DNA from: Favolaschia claudopus
Taxonomy: Eukaryota; Basidiomycota; Agaricomycetes; Agaricales; Mycenaceae
Direction of reading: 5' to 3'
Assembly: GCA_037176885.1 (NCBI GenBank)
Contig: JAWWNJ010000194.1
Coordinates: 292,433-356,432, forward strand
Length of the DNA: 64,000 bases
Positions 11,912-26,000 of the stretch are shown in pieces. A program made the position numbers and the translations under genes. The first letter of the stretch is position 1; the number at the start of each line of letters is the position of its first letter. The notes under the pieces are model-generated. The model had not been told where the DNA came from and did not search any database. It saw only the letters and a program-made list of their open reading frames with translations.

Positions 11912-14289
11912 CTATCTCGGACTAACCGCATCGCTCTCCGCATCACTCGACAACGCAGCCCACTCCCCTTCAACCTGCACATGCTTCATCTGCGGAATCT
12001 TCGCCCCCCGCTTCGTCAAAAACGCAATAACCTCACTCGCCTCCCTCCACCCCTCCTCCTCCCGCTCCGCCTCACCAGCGACAACAACAACCACACCCTC
12101 GCCCTCGCCCTCCACCTTGCGCGGAATCGCCTCAACCCCGCCATACATCCTCGCCAGATGCAAACTCGCCTTCACACGCACCCCGCCCCCCTTCACCCGA
12201 CTCTGCGCACTCTGCATCCGCAGCTGCTCGAAAAACTCCGCCAGCGCTTTCACCGCTTCTACCCGCGCGCGCAGGACGTGGCGCATAATCCGCCGAGACG
12301 GAGGACGCCGTTTCGGGCGAGATTGCACTGGGGGTTCGGAGGGGCCGAGGTCGGGGGCGGGTGGCAGGACGACCGGGGCGGGTTTCGGCGTAGTCGTCGA
12401 AGAGGTGGGCTTGGTGATGTATTCGCTTTCCTTGGGAAACACTGGGGTGGTGTATGGGGCGAGAGCTGAGATGGGGAACTCCCATCTCTTCGGGGCCCAA
12501 ACGCCCATGAGGACACGCCAAGTTGCGAGGAGACGTTTCGCACTAGTGAAATTAATGAATGAATGAATCAGCGATAAGGAATGAGACGGGCAAGCGAAAT
12601 CACATACTGCTCGTAATTGGCTGTGAAAAAACGGGCACAAGATCAAGTTAGTCCTGATCGAGGTGGCTTGGACGAAATATTGACGTACCGTTGATCATGG
12701 AATCGTGATAACGCGCAAAGAGCCAAAGCGTCGCCACTGCCAACACTGCACCAACGCGCGTGTACATGAACAGAGCCCACAGGAAGAGAAAAGCCGGAGG
12801 GTATATGAGCACAGCCGAAAGTAGCCCAAAGACAAGCTTGTTTTGTGCCTGCGTTTCCTCCTCGTCCTCCACCAGACGCGCACCGAATCGGCCCATGAAG
12901 TACACAGGGATGTAGAGGATCAGAGGGAAGATGAAGAAAGGGAGGCGGATGAGGATGGACATGGTGTCGCGCGTCAGGATGAGGAGCGTGTAGAGGCGAC
13001 TGGGGAGAGCTACGGGTCTGCTTGGGTCAAGAGTGCGGGGGAGCGGGAGGTTGGAGAGCACCGAGTTGGTGAGGTGGGTGGATTGGAGGAGGGAGTAGTA
13101 CTCGAGAAGGCATCGCTTCACGTATTTGAAGTTGGGCGTGGGATTAGGCGTCGAGAAGAGGTCGACGAGACTGAAGGCAGTCAGAGTCGTCCAAGGATAG
13201 GAGAGAGCGACTCACGTCTGGGAAATCGGTACGAATTCGTCGAGATTGATTGCCCTGTCCCCCTCCCACATTATATCTCGCGCCATACGGGCGGCGTACA
13301 ATGTGTCCCAGTCAGGGCTGTTGACAGAGGTTTCGACCAGAGCAGTTTCGATGGCGCGGGAGAGACGTTTGACCGCAGTCCTTTGCGCGCCTTCCGCGTC
13401 TGAAGTGAATTGCTCGATGTATGAATCCATGCTTATGGGTCGTCCATATCTGCGGGTGGTCGTGTGAGCGACAATTCGTCGAGAATTGGATCCACATACT
13501 CTACCACCACCTGCAAGGATGATTAGAAAGAACAAGACGCGCCAAGAGCCAACAAAGCTCACATTGCTCCGATACTTCGACTTGTTCGTGTAGACGATAG
13601 CTGCGGGTACGACGACCAACGGTTTCTGCCCCCTATCTGCAGATTCCAGCACAGACTTGGTGTATTCCAGAGCCGCCCACGCGGCCCCGTCCTTCACTTG
13701 CATGATTCGAGGCTCGGTGTAGCTTGTTCCCTCGGGGAAAAGAGCGACAGCACTCCCATGAGACAAGGCCTCCATTGTACCTTTGAGCAAGACTTTGCGG
13801 TCTTTCGACTTGCGGTCCACGGGGATGTTTCCAGACGAGTAGAGTACATAGCGAAGAATAGGATTAGCAAACAGAGAAGCTAGATACATGGCACCTCAGC
13901 AACTGTGAGTGTGAGAGGCGAAAAACATACCTTTGCTCCAATAATGTAATATTCTCCGATAGGGAAAGGTGTAGGCTGAATAAGGAGTCAGAATCGGGCG
14001 ACCGTGACTTCCCAGCAAAGAACATGTTCTCGCCCATGATATGACGGCGAAAAAGGTAGGAAAACTCACATAGTATAACAGGGTCCACCATCATATTATG
14101 GTGCGTAGCTGTTCTGCATGTCCATTGGTTCGGGCTCCAAATTGTAGAGCCAATTACTCACACAATTACAGGTCCATCCTGAGGTACATTTTCGCTCCCA
14201 ATGACACGGACCTCGGTGAAAAACGAGGCGGCACCCACACCAGCCGTGTAGCGAATAATACGGTGTAAAATCTTGAGCTCGCCGGACAT
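11912..14289 (-). CDS. Glycerol-3-phosphate/DHAP-type acyltransferase (PlsC family)
   Basis: Probably catalyses the first acylation in glycerolipid synthesis at the ER membrane. Nine exons fit: 14289-14162, 14113-14070, 13975-13931, 13879-13563, 13510-13500 (11 nt), 13449 to ~13217, ~13168 to ~12690, a very short exon near 12620, and ~12545-11912. Visible motifs are the catalytic H-x4-D box (HHNMMVDP, spanning exon 2), GNIPVDRK, the FPEGTSYTEPR block, and MQVKDGAAWAALEY. These match fungal PlsC/LPLAT-type acyltransferases of the Sct1/Gpt2 type. Three hydrophobic segments follow (13000-12700), then a proline-rich, charged C-terminal tail. All exons join in frame with GT-AG introns, so the gene looks intact. 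The exact substrate (glycerol-3-phosphate versus dihydroxyacetone phosphate versus lysophospholipid) cannot be told from sequence. The long plus-strand open frame at 11900-12469 is its antisense shadow. Confidence 0.88.
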
Positions 14290-17200
14290 GGCGGCGAAAT
14301 ATCTTCGGTCTGAGTACTAGTCGTGGTGTACGCGTCAGCCCGTAATGGCGGTGTGCAGAGGGAGGGTGAGGCGAGGCGCAAGGCACAAAAGCGGAAGCAG
14401 AGAGTTCAGGTAGGTAACGTAATTGATGTCTGAGCCGCTTCCACTTTCGGACTTGAGAGCTTGGCAGAGACTCTCTGGTTCGCTTTGCATTTTAAGTACT
14501 TATAGGCGCCAGGCGAGGTAAACGCTTCGAATGAGTGTGCGGGTAGGGTTGCGTGACTAACTCGCACTAATAAAAATTTCTGGGATGAGAAAGCCTGTAA
14601 TCGAGATTCGTCGAATCTCGATTGAGCAAAGGAAGAGATCGTTCGACTGGGCGCGAGAGATTTCCTGGGAATTTGAATTCCGCAGAGGTCGAGGAAAGAG
14701 AAGGAAATAAAAAAACAGCGAGAGAGGACTAGGAGTCGGAGAACCAAACACTTCAAGGATGAAGGTAAATGAGAAAATCAGGTGCTGAGATGTAGAGGGG
14801 ATGCGAGGCGAGAAACAGTAGCACGATGAGGAGGAACACAACAATGAATTTGAAGGTACATCCCGTAATTTTGGAGGAGGTATGATAAAAGATACACTGG
14901 TGCATGGGTAGAAAAACGCGAGGGAAAACGAGAACTGGCCCAAAACGCGAAAGCGATCGTGGTATGAATCCAGTGGGGGCGCGAACCTCTCCGACTCGCA
15001 CAGAGCGCATAGTCGAGGAGACGGTAAGAGATCGGCACCGAAGGGATACCCAGGCAGGAAGTCAGGGCCCGGAACGCGAGAAGAGAACAACGAGTGGGGA
15101 AATCGGAGGAGGGTGTTATGCCAGTCAGCTACTGCCAGTGGGCCAAACTGCCTGGTGCTGGTTCCGAAACAACGTGCGGACAACGTCACAATGAGAAAGG
15201 ATGAAGAGAAAGTGCGAATGCAGGCGGGCTGAGGCACCGTACCACTCAGTGTAGCAGCGGGACGCGAAGACAACAATAAAAGATAAGTTCAAGGCACAAG
15301 AGTAGGAAGAGGGAGAATTGGATTAGTCGGCTAAATGAGGACAAGGAGTGTTCAATGAGCGTTCGACCGAGCTACGAGGTAAGTTGAATGGTACGGGCAA
15401 GGAAGAGGAGAAGAGAGAATGTCTGTTCGTCCCACATAATGCATATTTGTCAACAGGCGCTAAATGGGCGCTTCGTCATCTCATCTATCTTATCTTATCT
15501 CTCACTCTAATCTCATGTTGCCCTTGCAAAGTTCGAAGGGGTATTAAGCATTCTCCCCTCGAGAAGAGGCTACCAAATGAGCTTCTCTTTTCGAAAATAT
15601 TAATTCGTGGGATAGCAGTCCCAGCCTCGGCGACGGAATTTATTGCCAACTTGAACAATGAATAGGTTGACTCGGAGATGGCTTCCCCTCTGTGCTAGCA
15701 CAAGAAGAGAAATTTTGCGGCTAAACTCTGGTTGAGCCCGGAACTTGACTCAGTATACTTAGGTGCTCCAAAATCCACATTTATTTATTGCTGTTTCTGT
15801 TGCGATACTCACCTTCTCTTTAGCAGATGTCATTCAATGTTGAGTTTCGTTCCTGGGACGTCGAAATACTGGCTTTCGAACATTCCTCTCCTCGAAGTAT
15901 CAGGCCTGTGAATTTTGAACCATACAAATACACCCTCCGAAATTAAAAGGTACATCAGTATAGTATGTCTATTTCCACAACCTTCCTCTTTTGTATACCT
16001 CTGCCGGCTTTGTGGGCAACCTCAGAACCTTGAATCTTCAGAAGAACAGGACCGACGGCTGGAATTTCCAGGAATACAGAGATCGGGGACCCTGTACCCG
16101 GGCACTCCGAACTTGAATCTCTGACCGAGAGATTCTTTCCAAAGAAAGCGATCATGGCCCTGGACTGAAGATAGCACGGAGACGAGTACTAGTATTTTAT
16201 CGGCGTACGAACGTTCTTTATTTGGTTGACCGCCGGCGGAGCGCAAAACGTCGCGTTAAACGTGGACTTCGAGGGCGCGTTTCGTTTAGCACATGGGGGA
16301 ATCCGAGATTACGTCGGATGAAGACTGGTGTGTTTGGGATATGTGCCATGCCCGAGTCCTGGAACATATCAATTCCAGAACATCGTATCATCGAGCGACA
16401 TACTGTCTGAAAAATGATTCGACCAAATTTCACGCAAACTTTCTTGGTTCAAGCACTGCAGAGGAGTTGAATCGGATTACCGGGGAAAACCGGACCTGAA
16501 AGCCGCCAGATTATTCGCCTGCGAAGCCGAGCTCACGGTACGCATTTGGCACAGCGAGCACCGAGAACAGAAGACGAGAACGGAAAATCTGTGGAGCTCA
16601 CCCAAAATTCGTGGTATTGTAGAACCGACCCTTCGGTATAATTAATCTGAAGCCTGATGCGTTCTTACCTATCCAACAAGCTCATATATCGGCGGCATCG
16701 TCCGCGCCACAACTCAAAGAACCAACCCCCAAAACCAGGATTTCGGTTGTTTACAGTTTCTTCTCTTCAACGCAATATCGATCGTCGGTTCATTTCAAGA
16801 TCCGTGGGATTCTGTCGAGGCTAGCTTTCAGACCGATAAGAAACATAATGAGAAGCTTTCAATCAATATTGGGACTGAACGGCCAATAAATGGCCTACGC
16901 ACAGAAAGAGTCTCATTCGGGCAGATTGATTGATTGATTCAATCCTCGAGAAGATGTCGGCGAATTCTAGGCTTACTATTTGACAGCGTCTCGGTACGAA
17001 CTGCACGAAGGGGAATGAAATTAGCTGTTTTGCGTCACTGCTCCGATATAGACGACCATCGCGCTAATCCTCAGTGTCCTATGGTTGAAGTGAGATCTAT
17101 GCCGAACTCGTCGAGCAGAGATGTGATAAAAATAATCGGCACTGTCCTCATTCATCAGAATAAGAGTGCAAGAGATAAATGACTGGCAACATATCGGTTT

Positions 17201-18852
17201 GGGACCCTCTATCACAATACTTATGTTGTTGGTGGTGGTCCATCAAAAGCGTATCACCGATACAATTAGAAGCAGGCTTCTCCGGCATTCAAGTGGCGAG
17301 CGATGATGTTTGAAATGTGGCTAACGTCAACCCTGGAACAGCTATCGTATTAGCAAAAAACACTGCGACGCCGACTGAACACCACTGCTAAAGTCCACCA
17401 ATCGGGCTTTGATGAGGATCCGTTGGATTGAGACCTGAGTTGATAGTGCGCATTTCCACTTTGCGGCGCTGATTCGACAAATTGAGTTGCCAACAATCTA
17501 TGAAGCAATAACAGCGTGCTCGTACTCACAAGGAACAGCAAGTAAGCTCCGTGTTCGGCGCATCGCATCGCATCGAATGCAGGCCAAATTAAGACACAAA
17601 AATTGGATTAACCAAGGATCGTGGCGTTGTGGTCATATCAAGTCCACAATATGTCGAAACGCATTGAATCGGTTTCCTTTTTTAAAGTTTGTCCTTGTGC
17701 GCGAAGAATTGGCTGTGATAGGCAGTGAGTCCAACATATACGGTAAGAATGGTCAGAATCACTTGAGAGGTAACATTTGGCCCTTTTGAATCTTCCGCAG
17801 TGGCAGTAGGATTGGGCCACCTCAATGGGAATCCCACCTGCATCGGGATTTATTGAGGGAAAGGGAAGTCTGCGCGGACAGACGAAATCCCCGCATCGTC
17901 ACCATGATGCACCTACAGGGACACATGGAAGAAAGATATATGCGTGCGTCTTCTCATCAATGGCTCTGCAACCGGTGGAAGGAAGCAGAGTGTCAAAACG
18001 CGAAGTCCTTGTCAAACTATTGGCCGAGAGGTCGAAAGCCTCGCGTCAGAGAGCCGGGGTACATGCACAACAGAAACTCTGGAAGCTCGATGATGTAGGA
18101 AGAACCACACAATGAACGCATTCTGCGGGATTCGAGGTCCGATAGGCAAGTAAGCCGGCGGCAGTAATGCGACGAATTTTTGAGTGAAGCGGCTGTAAGA
18201 TCATCTGCAGAAGGTTATTTTGGGAGAAAAACAAAGTGGCATGGAGAGACACATGATGCCTTGAAACAGAGCGGCGTCAAATGAAATTACATGCGAGGCC
18301 AATGGAGAGACAGAACCTGAAGTAACCCGCGGAGGTAGCATATTCCATGGCAGGTCCGAGTCCTGCCACGGTGGGAGATATCTAGATGTGAATTTGAAAA
18401 GAAAAACACTCTGATCAGGGGAAGGAATGCCTACAAGAGGTGGGAATCTAGTCCAGACATAATACGCAGACTTTTGATGCCAGGTAAAAAAACTTGAAGG
18501 TCGCACGGTACCACATACTCGAATTTGAGGGAATTTCAAGGGAAACTTCAACGAGTCGGAGCTCTTCAACCACGTTAGTAACCACACTGCAATAAACGCA
18601 GCGGAATTTGTGTAAAGACGACAGAGACAGCTTGTCCAGCTTAAAGTTGCGCTCAGAATTGAGCAAGTAAGCCGGTAAGACGTGACAGGGTACTTGAAGT
18701 ACGAAAAACCCAGTGGAAGTGCAACATCAAGATCTAATTGAAACTCCGACTCGGACGCGGGAAACTTTCGGCACAGCAAAATGATCTCCGAAGCCGTCGA
18801 TGTTTGATTTCTCTCCTGTCTGCATGGTTCCTCAATATTGCCTCAATATTAA
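14290..18852. other. 4.5 kb region without a recognisable gene
   Basis: The part next to 14290 is purine-rich on the plus strand (C/T-rich in the sense of the acyltransferase), as expected for its promoter and 5' UTR. On the minus strand, between about 18780 and 17350, short frames encode hydrophobic stretches (for example near 18700-18540 and 17780-17690) that may be remnants of a multi-pass membrane protein gene. I could not join them into a credible gene model, so I do not call one. No RNA gene or clear repeat was found. Confidence 0.35.
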
Positions 18853-20274
18853 CCCAGTGAAAATCCCGTATGCCGAGGTTTGCCGTCCATTGCCCAAAAT
18901 TGCCGCGACCGGGCTCATAATTGCCCAAAAGTGCTCCTCGTTGCCATTAACCTCAAAAATTGTGAACTTCGTCAAATTATCCTCGGAACTGACCCGAGTC
19001 ATCGACAAACATGTCCACAGACCTCTGCGAAAAAAGCCCAAGTCCGTGTCGACGTCATCGTCGATGCCGCACAACGTCGGAGTTTCAAATGCCTCTTGCT
19101 CCCAACCTCGAGTCCACCATACACACACACTCCCCGCTGCCTCCCTCCTTGGTCTTGTCCTCCTCCGTCGTCATGCTTCCCAAACCTCTCCTTGTGTCCT
19201 CACCTTCGCGACAGCTCAAAACTCTCGTCGATATCGAAAAATCCCTCCACTGCTTTACATGGATGCAGAGCGACTCGATGACGCGATTCCCAACGCCCAC
19301 ATCTGCAATCGCCGCCTAGCGGCACCCTCCACGAACTTTCTTCTAGGTCCATGCAAGGTCGGGCTGACATAACAGTTCGCGAAATCCTCCTCTTCAGGTG
19401 CGCGTGTACAAAGCTCGACGGCGCCTCGCTCATTTCAATCTTCTTGATTCTTAGACGAATATGCAGGACTAGGTGCGTCAGCCGTGGATCTGCTGTTTTT
19501 AAGCCATTCACATCCGTGCACAGTGCGCAGAGTCGCTCCTTCACCACCTCACTTATCGGAAGCGCGCCGTATTGGGCTGTACGCATGTACGTTTCACTTT
19601 CCTCTCCCTATAGCTCATCGTCTCATCCAGTCGTAGCATGTAAGCCTCGCTCGTTAAGAGGAACCGTTGTATGTCTCTTGATTTGTGCTGCGTTCATGTT
19701 ATTAATCGTGGCTCTAAGCAGATGATTCGGATACAATACGTCTTTTAGACGCTTGTAGCGCGTAAGTCCTCCGTGATGCCGCCCGTTTTCGCTCTCTAGC
19801 TAATTTTGCATGCAGACTGTTCGGCGCATGCACGGAAACGGAGTCCGTTGTTCCACAGGTAACCTTGATTTTTCTGCACTGCGCGTGTTATTCACTTGTT
19901 TCTAGATCGCTGCGACTTGGTGGTATTATGAGGCGGAGGTGCACCGGTGAGGTTTCGCTCGGTTGGGTGGAGTTGGCGAGGAAGTCGTGTAGGGGATCCG
20001 TATCGCGGACTTGTTTGTTTCATGACTTCGTTGTAGTACGAGTAGCATGAATAATATGAATTTAATCGAAATAAAGTAAAATAATAAGGAGGGCAATCAT
20101 AAGCAAGCAACGGCATGCCTGAGCACAAAATGGGCAACGTTGAGCAACTCGCGGCACAATTGCGAATTGCTATAGGCTCATTTTGCCGCCCCCAGTTGCC
20201 CAGAATTGCCATCTTTCGAGTGGGCAATTTTGGGCAGCTGTCGGTAATCCTCGGCATAGGGGATTTTCAGTGGG
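18853..20274. mobile_element. Non-autonomous inverted-repeat DNA transposon, 1.4 kb
   Basis: The left end (from 18853, CCCAGTGAAAATCCC) and the reverse complement of the right end (from 20274, CCCACTGAAAATCCC) match at roughly 80% over about 55 bases. Shared blocks include TATGCCGAGG and TGCCCAAAATTGCC. Just outside, the left flank reads gcctcaatatta and the right flank gcctcaatccta, a possible imperfect target duplication. The 1.3 kb interior has no transposase that I recognise. The superfamily is undetermined. Confidence 0.6.
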
Positions 20275-23026
20275 AGGCCTCAATCCTACAAATTGACTGC
20301 ACAGAAACATCCGCTAGACTTTTGAACGAACTGTGACCCATGACTTCTCTGTGCTACTAACAAACAAGATTGATGTACAAGTAGCTGCCGAGTTCCTGGA
20401 ACTCCTTGGTTCGAACGACCCGCCCGCGCAGGCACACGACCACTCTTGGCCTGTGCATCCCTTGTTATGTTTCTGATCGGGGACCTTGGTGGGCTGCTAT
20501 CGGTCGAACACGTCCGCTACCTACTATTGCATCCTCACTTGCTTGCGGTCACGATGTCAGATTTCTGCCAGTGGGCCGATCCGAGAGTGATTCCGCTGTC
20601 CCGGGCGGTCGTTACTGACTGGCAGTGACTTGAAAGATCCCGCTGTCTGGACGTGCTGTCTGATGTGTGCATGACCGCAGCCATTTCATGACGGTCGAGA
20701 TCAGCGTGCCAAATTTTCCTCTTTTTGACATTGTCTCCCAGGAAGTTTTCACACGGAAACTCAAATATTTGGTGGGTTTTTACGCCTACCTGAGTCAAAT
20801 ATGTCAGTCGGCCGAAGACACTTTGTACATCTCAGGGCAAGTTACTTCTTGAAGCAAATTTCTATCAAGATTTGTTTATGAGTTTGAGCAAATTATGCAA
20901 GTAAAGTGCCGATGTACGCAGGTGGAATCGGCTTGAAACCCCGGAACCGACTGTCATTCAGCAATTCACAACGGCCCGTGTCTTTTTGTGCCTGGAAGAG
21001 GATCAAATCGTGTCTGGTATGTGATGGAAAGTTTTTCAACCACAAAACACAACCGTGGGAAATGTTTGACGGATTATTGTATTCATGCCGTAACTCCGTA
21101 ATCAGCTTGGCACTTACGGTCATCTCTGCAACTTCCGTCTTACAAGCAGCTGGCTGTGTCGAAAGGCCACGCTCAAGAATATGTCCTGTCATTTGAACCA
21201 AAGCATCTAACTGGCTCATTCCAACTGTCATTTGAACCAACGCACAGGCGCACTGGCAGTTGTTGCGAACCAACCGCTGTATGGTGACGGGCATTCGCGA
21301 ATGAAGAAGCCTCCAACGCAATACCACTGTCACCTGTTCCATCTCTAACGTTTTTTTCCGCTCTGGACTCCCGCTTTCTTCGACTTATATCTATATCGCG
21401 AATCTCTCGTCACTGGTGGACCGGACCAAGACTAAACTCTCTTCAAAGCTTCGAATGACCCTCTCAGCTGTCCTACTGCACCTCGATGCCGCCTATGCCG
21501 CGTTTCCCGAGTATCTCTGAATATCAGCTGAGTCACTGTTTCTCCATCCACCAAGTAGTGCACTGAGCGTGCACACAACTGTGATGCTGCCTCTGCCCCA
21601 TCTGCCTTAGCTCCAACAAACTGACACAGACACCAGTTGCACAGAACGTGCGTCGGTTGGGGCGGGATTATATCCACGCAACCTTTTCAGTCCGCATGTT
21701 GACCGACATAATACATTGTTGCACACGATTGTAGACATGTACATATCGTCGAAGACCCGGAGCGGAGACACTGGCTTTTTATTCCCACTCTCGTCGCTGA
21801 TGGTCATCGGGTGACGTTCGGGGTGACCCGCTTAATCCCATCGCTGTCTCATCTGCTACCATTGCTCCCAGTCCTCGATGCTATGCCGGCTTCTAAGTTC
21901 TTACCCCAGTTTCTTGACTGCGTGTCATGCCTCGCGGAGTCTGAAACAAATTTTAACAATGCGGTTCGCAGGTGAACAGGAAGGTGGTATCCGAATCACT
22001 GGCCCCCGCTCTTCTTCACTCGCAGCGCACTCCTCCGTCGGTCTGAACTGCCGACAGGTGATGTGCGTACTGTATACGCTCCCTCGTTCACCTGTTCTCT
22101 GTCGCCTTCTCAGCCTCTCAAAGCACCTACCATCCCTCCGTCCCTTCTGTCGTCCAAACTCAAATCAAAACGGCGGCACACGACCAATGGCCAATCCCAC
22201 TCGAAATCAATTTATTTTCTTGCAAAATACTTCGTTTTCTGTTTTTCGTCGAAGCTGGTCCAAGATTACATGTACTTCTTCGGTCTGTCTGCCGAATCTC
22301 AACTCTCACCTGGTGTGGTGTACGTCAACGAAAACGGCAAATGGCGTTCATGATTCTGCCAACGCCAATGTACATCCGGCTCTCTCTCGGAACCAACAAA
22401 CAACATTCATATGCATCTCACGAAATAAATAAAATAACGTGTTCCCTCGCAACGTCAAGTCTCTTTTGAATGCGGTATTAAATAGCACCGCCCTCCGGGC
22501 AGACCTGGCTACTCCGTCGGGAAATTCGTCTTTCAAATTTGGTTTTTTGAGGGTTCCCGAACTTCGGTTTCCAGGGTGCCTCCTCCGGGCAGATAAGTTG
22601 GGCGAGTACTACTTATGCAGCAGGTTGCCTTTGAGAATTCCTCAGAGGATCAGGTATAACGGCGGGGTTGAAGAAGTGCAGTATATATCAGGTGTATCAG
22701 GGTTACTCCACATGTAAATAATACAGCATCGTGAAGGAACAACGAGTACTGTACGTATAACAAATTAGTGAAACGTAACGGGCTACAGCTCAACAACTCA
22801 TTGATGTACACACCAATGCCCTATGCAGAAATAAGTGAGCGAAAAACGCAATCATGTCGTCCACTTATGACGGTTTTTTATCGGACAAAAATACAATGCC
22901 ATCCAATGACATTGATGTTTTCGATGTAAATCAGTGCAATTTGATGCATTCTGATGCAATGCATGCAAATAGGTGCAGTTCAGTGATAGGGTCAATGTAA
23001 TTCGGTGCAACCTAGTGAGCAAGGAT
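20275..23026. other. 2.7 kb region without a recognisable gene
   Basis: No frame with domain content. Between about 22900 and 23010 there is a loose run of short GATGCA/GGTGCA-like motifs that may be a degenerate repeat flanking the duplicated unit which starts at 23027. Nothing else stands out. Confidence 0.4.
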
Positions 23027-26000
23027 TTTGGCTCATTAATCAAGTCTGTGGAGGCTTATGTCCAAAAAAGGCATACCTTTGTGTTCCTACTTATCCCGAC
23101 GGATCCGTTGATGTTCCGATTCACACGTGCGACGTGATTGACAGATTGCACTGCAATTGCACTTCCTCTTCCCGCGACTGCCATGGCTTCACCAAACGAA
23201 CGAAAGAAGACGCCGAAGAAGGCAAAAGGACCCCACGGCGGCTTCCGCAAAGGCGCAGGGCGACCGCCGAACTCAAATAAGCAACCGAAACCCATCCAGC
23301 CGGTCAAAGCACCCCATCCGAGGAGGAGTTTCGGCGAACCTCTTCGGTGGGCTTCCAGCCATCGACTCGCAGTCGGCGTCTGTCCCCCTGCCTTCTTTCA
23401 ACCTTATAATTCACACACACGCGCAACACTCGGTATTTCTGCGCAATCGAGCCGTGCCGATGTCGGAGAAGGAACTACTTGTACATCCATCTACAACGGC
23501 ATTTTACTCGCAGCGCCGCCAACAATTCCAGTAATGCTCCACGGATCGTATGTATTCTTATATTTGCTGTCTTGTCAATATTAAGGTTCATATATTCAGC
23601 AAGCACCGGAATAGCTGCTGGCATTGGAGGACAGCTCAATTCCGAGTTTGAGTTTATCACCGAAAATGACGAGCATGCGGATATCGCCGCCGGCGATTGC
23701 AATATTGACGAGAGCCTCGTAAATGAGGCGTTGGATCATATTCATCCTGACGCGGGTAGCGCGGAAGCTGGAATCGGCGCGGATGAGACTGTTGTTGACT
23801 CTGAAATTCACAAACAACTTGTCGAACTGAAAGCGCGACTTGACCGCGAGATCAAAGTTCACAACATGCCGCTTTGCTACGTTCGAGGCAGTTTTTTACG
23901 ATCGCCCTCCGCATCCGGTGTTCGCACTCCACAATGGTATGAAAGTAATCGGTCTTGATCCAAGAGACCTCTACTTGCGGGACGTATTTATATGGCTTCC
24001 ATACTTACTTCCTGGAAGTCCAAAGCGATTTATCTGCACCTGTGGAGGTGCATTATCTCGCAATGGTGCGCTTTTTGCGGTCTTTGGTTATTAATTCAAC
24101 TTATGTAATTTACTTCAACAGGGTTCAACGATGATCCAATTGCTCGCCGTGTTCGTCACATTCCAGACGACTTTTTCTTGTTCACAAATCGATTCATTTG
24201 TGATGATCGACGGTTGGAATGAACCAGGATGCGGTTAAAAGCTGGCAGGGTACCGATCCACATGTTTGGCGCAGCTGCCCCGCAAGTGCAAGTTGCATTT
24301 CCTGGTAAAATCTCGAACACTGCCGTTTCATTTTTCGGTAACCTGACTCCTTTCTCTAGCCTACATTTCTCCTCGCGGCGCCATTTCAAAGTTGTTGATT
24401 CGTCTCATGAGAAACAGTTTTTCTCATCGACACGGTGCTGCGCCATTTGCCGAAATGGTCGCTGAAGTTCAATATCTGTCGCAGGCATGACAATGAACTA
24501 AAGTTACACTGCGGCGGCCAATTTCTTATGGCCAAACAGGTCTGCAACAGTTCTCCTCTTTTGATGATCCAAAGGGATATGCTGGATCCCCGCCCTCGGC
24601 ACCGTATTTGAAGGGGCTTTTTCACCGACGTTGTTTCCGCGCACCGTGTTTTCATCGAGGCGCGATACAGCAACAAAAGCCGTTGACGATTGCGAAAGCA
24701 GATCATACATTCGATGTAAGCCAATTCACTATCATTTTACGATTCGCTCAATTTGCCTCCTTAGGTTTGAAGCATATGGGTGGCGTGAAAGGCGAACGGA
24801 TATTCACTGCTGCCTATACTTGCATGAACGAGTTCGAGGAAGCCCGTGGGCACTCAATTGTCTACTCAAAGTCGCTCGAACATGTTGAAGACATGTACGA
24901 GTACATGTTTCATAGGCCTCTCGAAGCCTCACAAAATCCACCGACTCAGATATTATATACAGATTCGCCGCAAGGTAGCCAAAATCATTTTCCGAAAAAT
25001 TGGACTCATTTTTTTTTTGCCAGGGGAGCGATCTTTCCATGAGCGGATTAATACAGCCCATGACTTTGAACGGCGTACCTGTTACGGAGTGGACTGATCT
25101 TCCGCGGTTCGCTGTGCAACCCAACATCGCATCGGTCCTTGGTTTCCGACTCGATTCAAATCGAAGACGCAGCAAATGAAATTCTCCATGATTTCTTTGG
25201 TTATAGCTCACCATCGCAGCTCTATCTGGTTGCACTGGCGATAAAATCAGAGCAACGTGCAGGTGAACTTCCCCGACTTCACTTCATTCAGCTCCGAACG
25301 CGAAACAAGATATATATATTTAAGGCAAGATACAATACAGTACATTTTATTCAAATCCAACCTTTGCTAAATACGGATTAGGTTTCTCAACTGCGATCCC
25401 CGAGCGACGTCTTACCATCACCTCCGTTCCATCTTGACCAACTCATCCATCATCAAAATTGGTCACGATATTCGACGTAGTCTCTCAAACCATCTCCCAG
25501 GCATTCTCGATTCAAGATATTGAAGCGAGTCTGGCCGGGAAAAATCCATCGATTCTGGATTTGGCCAAATATGCAAAGCTCAAAGGCCGGGTAGACTCAC
25601 CCCTCGCCTCGCTCCATGACTTGGCCGGTGCTATACTTCATAATCTTTTTCTATCCCTGCTCCTACGACTCCTTGGGTTGCCCCATCCTCCCAAACCATG
25701 TCTGCTGAACTCGAGTGCCTCTGGGAGATTTATGTTACACTCAGTAAACTGGATTCAGTCGGCCTTCGCCTTCAGCAGACTCAGGCAGAAACCAATGGGC
25801 AGCTTGTAACCCTCGTACAAGCATGCAAACCCGTTGCAGAAGGCTCGATTGTCGGTCAGCATGAAGGTTATCTTGACGCAGTGATGGAGATGAAGGCAAC
25901 ACGAAACGAATCAATATATCTCGCTCACGCTCACTGATCAAGATTTCAAAGGTAGAATGTGCATGAATCGTCATTTCTGTTCTTAATTTACATCTTCTAA

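Noticed and set aside
11900..12469. Long plus-strand open frame (189 residues)
   Set aside because: It is antisense to the well-supported last exon of the acyltransferase. The skewed composition comes from the GC-rich proline/arginine codons of that exon.
14557..15276. 239-residue minus-strand frame upstream of the acyltransferase
   Set aside because: Composition is dominated by Ser, Phe, Leu and Pro from a pyrimidine-rich strand, as expected for promoter/5' UTR DNA. No motif is seen.
17350..18779. Possible multi-pass membrane protein gene on the minus strand
   Set aside because: Individual hydrophobic pieces are suggestive, but I could not find splice sites that join them into one frame or any family signature.
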